Source of the DNA: Anarhynchus alexandrinus
Taxonomy: Eukaryota; Chordata; Aves; Charadriiformes; Charadriidae
Length of the DNA: 64,000 nucleotides
NCBI GenBank assembly: GCA_008711295.1
Contig: VUYV01000017.1
Span: 1,677,500-1,741,499 of the forward strand
Direction: 5' to 3'
Shown here: positions 59,601 through 64,000 of the stretch, one piece after another
Position numbering within the stretch: position 1 is the stretch's first letter
Layout: the number at the start of each line of letters is the position of its first letter
Position numbers and translations under genes: made by a program
Notes under the pieces: model-generated
Databases searched by the model: none
What the model was told of the DNA's origin: nothing
The model's input: the letters and a program-made list of their open reading frames with translations, nothing else

Positions 59601-62600
59601 GCCAACACTTTATTTTTACAACTTTTTTGCAATGCAAAATGTTTTTTTCAGTATCTCAGGCTAACAACCTTCATCCTTTAATAACACTACTGCAGGACAT
59701 TCTTCAAATGATAACCGCGCTATAAGAGTAATTGGAAAATCCAGTTCAGTGGCAGAATGAGAATTCAGTTTGCAAATATGGCATCATGGGGAATGGCTGA
59801 ATTAATTTTGAGTATACACATTTCTATCACAAACACATATTGTATGAAACAACTGTAAAAATATGTTTCCATATAAAACCTGGGTATTATGTTAGCGCTG
59901 AATTGTGAACTTAGTAGTGCAACTGAAGAAGCACAACTTGCTTAGTTAATGGCGCTGGTACAGTTCTGCCGCAACATTTGCAAGCCAACACAAAAGATTT
60001 TTCCTGAACTGAAAGTAAGCAACAGGTCCACATCAATTTATTGTACATTAGCACCAAATCACAGCTGGGCTGGGCTTCCTTAATCTACCTTGAAGAAGAT
60101 CCATTAGTAGTTTCTGCTGTCTTGCAGAGAGGACACTTCTGCTCACCAGGTCAACTGTGTGGCTACAAAGGTCTTCTGTTGCTGTGGGACAAGTTTCTTT
60201 CCTTTGAGTCAACACAGACAACAACCCAATGCCCAGCTCAGTGCATGAAAAAATTGGACCTAAAGGGACAAAGAAAGGCACCAGTACGATGCTGGTAAAA
60301 AAAGCTGGGGAAACACAAAAACTAAAGTAATTAACATTGACTCGGTCAATTGCACAAGACAAATGAGTTCTGGTAAACATCTTAAGGCTTGGATATTAAA
60401 AAGTTTTAAGAATCAAATTAAGGGTTGAAAACGTTCCTGAACTAGATAACATATGTCAAACCAAGATTGCAAAATTGGCAGTCAGAAAGCTAGTTGTTTT
60501 ACTTGGAAATGGAACAAATTTAACATGTATCCTATCACTCCATTAAGTTGCTTTTTATCTTAACAGCCTTTTAAAAACTAACTCACAACACACTATGGTA
60601 ATACTAAGAATATATTTAGCTGTTGTTTCCCAGGAAGGCATTCCAGGCTTTTAATATCATCCCATATTGATAATTATTCCTTTGTTAGAGATACATAGCA
60701 GTAACCACTTAATGCACTGCAATATTGTCCATTTGCAGAAACCTCCACTTTTCAGTGAAATCTGCTGAGAGTGGAACTGCTTGTGGGGCTTGCGTTGCTA
60801 TGGAAAAGAATTTGAAGGGTATTTCCATGTATAAATTTACCAACATAATGCTAATCCAGGCACCTGAGAATGGAATTATTTTAAAAAGTAAAAAATTGTT
60901 CTTTTTCTTCAGCTTTTGTACTAGAATGTTCAGGCTCTCTACATTAACTTTTTCATGCTTTGCACTGCTACAGTGAACGCTGGTAATTTTTTCTTTTTAA
61001 AACAAAACTGGAGCTTCTCATGAAATAGCATGACTTTGGGAATCTGAGTTTTGCAAAGTACTACAGGAATCACAGTAAAAGAGGGGTCACATAAACTTTT
61101 GCTTGGACTTATCTCAAGCAGAGCCTGGGTTTGAAATAAAAAATTTACAGTGCTCTTTACAACCCATTACACTCCTGGTAGAGCCATTGTCAAGGTGATG
61201 CTTGAAAAGACTGCAGACCACACTGTTTCTTTATTCTTTGTCACTGTTTACACTAATGATATGGGTGAAGACAAAAACTTCTGGAAAATTGTCACTGATT
61301 GTCTCTCTTAAATGTAGGTTCTGGGAACGTCAGTGTTTGCAGAGTTTTTAAAACTGATTCAAGCTGATACATTTTCTTCCAAATGCAAAACACATTTCCC
61401 CTATCCACATGAAAAATGCAGTCAGTTCTCTATTTCGAAGACTATTACTTTGCTTCTTACTTTGGTCATGTGTTTTCCTTTATCTGGCATTTGGAACTTA
61501 TAATCCATTGTTTCTAGTGCTTTCAACCCTTGTGGCTGTTTCCTTGTTGGATGCTTGCTGTGGTAGATAGCAGTTATCCAATTCCAGTTCAGCTTTCACT
61601 AACACAGACTACACGTCGTGGCTTCATTATTGGCACTGCCCAAAATTATTTATGGTGTAACAACCTCATCCATAGCTGTGCCTTGTTTACATTATGGATG
61701 TGAGAACTGGATTTTCCATACTGCAGAATTTTTCCTTTTGCTATTTAAAATTCTGAATCAGTACACGAAGCCACAAATGTGACTACAGACTAGGAGGTCT
61801 AACAGAAGAGAAAGAAGAGATTACTGCTTCCCTGTATCTGTCCTGGCCCTCTGCCAGAGCATATGGCCCAGTACATAGGTGTTCCTTCAATAGAGCTAGA
61901 ATTCCTGTATCGGCTTCAGTGAATTAGTTTATTTAAACTAAACTGTTGGGCCTTGCCTACTGTAGCATGTTTAGAGTTCTATTGTGAAGGCAGTGGTCAC
62001 TGTCAAAGGGATGGATGAGTAGCACACAATTATATCTTAAACTGCCATACTCTATCTGCTACGAACAACTAACGAGTCCACAGAGATAAGACTCAAAACC
62101 ATCACCGAGTTCCTCTGGTTACTTATTCATTTAGTGACTCTCACTGATCTTAATGAGCTCGTAGTCTGTGTGACAAAAGCATTTTACCCCATGCCATGCC
62201 TGGCCACCTCCTGTCACGCAGCTGATGTGTTGTCTTGTTGAGTCGTGACACTCCATTGTGCTTCTGAGCAGTTTATGAGCAGAGTCCTTTGTAGAGACCG
62301 GAAGAATGCCTCACAAAATTATTTTTGTCTGCTCAGGTGCAGGTCTGCACCAGGGATTTCTTAAGTGCAAGAATGACATCTAGGTTACACGACTATTTTT
62401 TCCAACTCTCCAGCCAACAGAGTTGTCCTGGCAAAATAGTGTTGTGTGGGCCCAGCGCGAAACAAGCATTTGGATGGAAAATTTCAGCTGATGTTTGACA
62501 GTCACAGGCATCTGTAAACACAGCCTTTATAATGGGAAATGTCAGGCATCTTCGCAGTTGCCAGTGCCACCACCTCTGCAGAATGAACATAAGCAGAATG

Positions 62601-62856
62601 GACACGTATGTCAATGAACTCAGCCTCACCACATCCGTACGAAATACCTTACAGTATTTCAAAGGGAAAGACACCTTCAGAGGGTTGCTCGGCCTCACAG
62701 GGAGTAAGCCTGGAGGGAAACCAGCAGGATTAGTTATCCTACAACCAGACCAGACCCTTCATGTAGTACTCAGCTCCTGCTGTGAAAAAAACAAACCCAA
62801 AACCACTCCGTAAGCTTGCTTACTATTCAAAAAACTTGCTTTTGAGCAATATAGTA

Positions 62857-62894
62857 AAAATAAATAAATAAATAAACAAACAAACAAATAAATA
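62857..62894 (+). repeat. (AAAT)n/(AAAC)n microsatellite
   Basis: A run of AAAT units, then AAAC units, then AAAT again, just before the PGM5 CpG island. Confidence 0.9.
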
Positions 62895-62949
62895 ATCGGT
62901 TCCCTTCGTTTAAGGTAGAGCAGTGAAAGAGCTCCTTCATTCTTTAATT

Positions 62950-63950
62950 GGCTGTTCTTCGGTTTTCTTGCAAGCAAACCGGGACAGTCCCCCCTCCGGA
63001 CACGGCTGCATCCCGGGGCCTGACTCCCTGCCCACCTGCCGGTGCTTCCCCCACCTTCGGCCGGGAGGTGCCGCCGAGGGGGAGAGGCCGCCGTCCGTGT
63101 CCCCTGCCGCCTCCCGGGGCACGGCGGCGGCTGCCCTCCTGCTGGCCGGGCGGGAAGCAGCCGGCGGGGGTCGGCGGGGACGGCTCCGGCGCTGACAGAG
63201 CGTGATCCCCCCGAGCAAGTGTGCCGCGCTGGCTCGCCCTCTCCCCGCTGCCTCCGGTTACATCCCTGGCAGGAGACCGCCATTCTCGGCTTCCCTTTCC
63301 AGGGTTATTTTTGGCGGCGGCCGCCGCATGCTGATGGCAGCGGCCCGGCGAGCCCCGGGCNCCGACCCCGCCGCCTGCCCGCGGCAGGGAAACGCCTCTC
63401 CGCTCCCCGCCGCCGGCCCGGGCAGCCTCTGCGTGAGAGGGGCTGCCGCTGCCCAGCGGAGCCACAGGCGGGCGGGCGGGCGGGCGGCAGCGGACCCAGC
63501 GCCGGCCGCCGCCATGGAGCGGACCCCCATCCCGGTGCTGACGGTGCAGACGACGCCCTACGAGGACCAGCGGCCGACGGGCGGCGGGGGGCTGCGGCGG
63601 CCCACGGGGCTCTTCGAGAGCCAGCGCAACTACCTGCCCAACTTCGTGCAGAGCCTCCTCTCCTCCGTCGACCTCCGCGACCGCCAGGGCTGCACCATGG
63701 TGGTGGGCAGCGACGGCAGGTACTTCAGCAAGACGGCCATCGAGATCGTCGTGCAGATGGCCGCGGCCAACGGGGTAAGCGGGGCCTCGCCCTCCCGGGA
63801 CGCCCTCACCCCCTCCCCTCGGGGCGGCCTTCCCCCCCGACGGCCGCGGGCCGGGTCCCCTCAGCCGCCCCCGGCCCGCCTCGGGCGGGCGGCCCCCGGG
63901 GAGGGAGCGCGGAGCCGCCCCGTGGGGACGGAGGGGAGGAGGTTTCCGTG
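62950..63950 (+). promoter_or_regulatory. PGM5: CpG island promoter and 5' UTR of PGM5
   Basis: About 1 kb of very GC- and CpG-rich sequence surrounds PGM5 exon 1, including GGGCGG-type repeats (GCGGGCGGGCGGGCGGGC near 63467-63487) immediately upstream of the start. An N lies at 63361. Long open frames on both strands within it are composition artefacts. Confidence 0.8.
63514..63774 (+). CDS. PGM5: PGM5 first coding exon (phosphoglucomutase-like protein 5, aciculin), partial
   Basis: The ATG at 63514 sits in an ideal context (GCCGCCGCC before, G after). The 261-nt segment encodes 87 residues: TPIPVLTVQTTPYEDQRP, GGLRRPTGLFESQRNYLP, QGCTMVVGSDGRYFS and AIEIVVQMAAANG. It ends at donor GGG|GTAAGC in phase 0. 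This is domain I of the alpha-D-phosphohexomutase fold and closely matches human PGM5. Human PGM5 is 567 residues, lacks phosphoglucomutase activity and acts at adherens junctions, costamere and muscle attachment sites with dystrophin/utrophin and filamin C. The serine loop and the rest lie right of the window. PGM1 is excluded by the GGGGLRRPTGLFE and RQGCTMVVG pattern. Confidence 0.95.
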
Positions 63951-64000
63951 GCATAACGCGGGCAGCGCTGCCCGTACCATTAAAAATAAGAGGAACGTGG
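63775..64000 (+). other. PGM5: Start of PGM5 intron 1
   Basis: Begins with the donor GTAAGC and stays GC-rich to about 63950, where AT-rich intron starts. The reading frame stays open past the donor to the window end, but that is not coding. Confidence 0.8.

Larger units (their letters stand above)
52774..62856. other. Intergenic ZNG1-PGM5 spacer, right part
   Basis: Unique-looking AT-rich sequence with a poly-C run at about 55856-55868. The stretch 57850-58450 is more complex and GC-richer than its surroundings, with a modest open frame (57859-58137) that matches no family I know; it could be a conserved element or lncRNA exon. Upstream PGM5 regulatory elements may lie here but cannot be identified by eye. 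Confidence 0.4.

Noticed and set aside
62759..63956. 336- and 304-codon frames across the PGM5 CpG island
   Set aside because: They are out of frame with the real PGM5 exon, run through an N, and are Arg/Pro/Gly/Ala-rich composition artefacts.
1..64000. CRISPR array, operons, riboswitches, tRNA or rRNA genes, or an undescribed defence-type system
   Set aside because: The sequence is a vertebrate nuclear locus. The tandem repeats present are microsatellites or LINE tails, no tRNA-like cloverleaf with A/B boxes was recognised, and gene content is explained by DOCK8, ZNG1, PGM5 and retroelements.

Overview
This is a stretch of vertebrate, almost certainly avian, genomic DNA. Chicken-repeat-1 (CR1) LINEs with the bird-type ATTCTATG-like 3' ends and avian ERV-type LTRs are scattered through it, genes are split by long AT-rich introns, and promoters sit in CpG islands. 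From memory, the three genes are Z-linked in birds, so a Z chromosome (or its W gametolog) is the likely source. There is no bacterial-style gene content.

Layout. (1) 1-7030 is read as intron 1 of DOCK8, which is transcribed leftwards. It holds a decayed CR1 copy and a solo LTR with a perfect 5-bp target duplication. (2) 7031-7083 is the first coding exon of DOCK8 (minus strand), inside a CpG island at about 6480-7930. (3) 7931-15860 is intergenic, with one antisense CR1 3' fragment and a poly-C tract. (4) 15860-45400 is the complete single-copy ZNG1 gene (CBWD1/COBW-domain GTPase, zinc chaperone). All 15 coding exons can be placed with GT-AG borders and consistent phase, giving a 396-residue protein. 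Intron 1 carries a sense-oriented LTR with a TATA box, intron 4 an ancient CR1, and intron 6 a nearly full-length 4.3-kb antisense CR1 with two uninterrupted reading frames. Intron 11 holds a CR1-Y-like copy and intron 13 another CR1 tail. (5) 45400-62900 is intergenic with little recognisable content apart from a short CR1 tail and a 57-bp direct repeat. (6) 62950-64000 is the CpG island and first coding exon of PGM5 (aciculin), plus strand, running out of the window.

The genes are not an operon and do not work in one pathway. DOCK8 and ZNG1 are divergent with start codons about 9 kb apart, and PGM5 follows ZNG1 tail-to-head. The order DOCK8-ZNG1-PGM5 is informative because in human DOCK8/ZNG1A lie on 9p24 while PGM5 lies on 9q21 beside duplicated ZNG1 copies.

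I see no convincing new biological system. The most interesting items are the ORF-intact CR1 (with a probably dead ORF1 esterase and no ATG at either frame head), the LTR promoter candidate 127 bp after ZNG1 exon 1, the short direct repeat at 54.6/56.6 kb, and an exact 92-bp duplication next to an N at the left edge.
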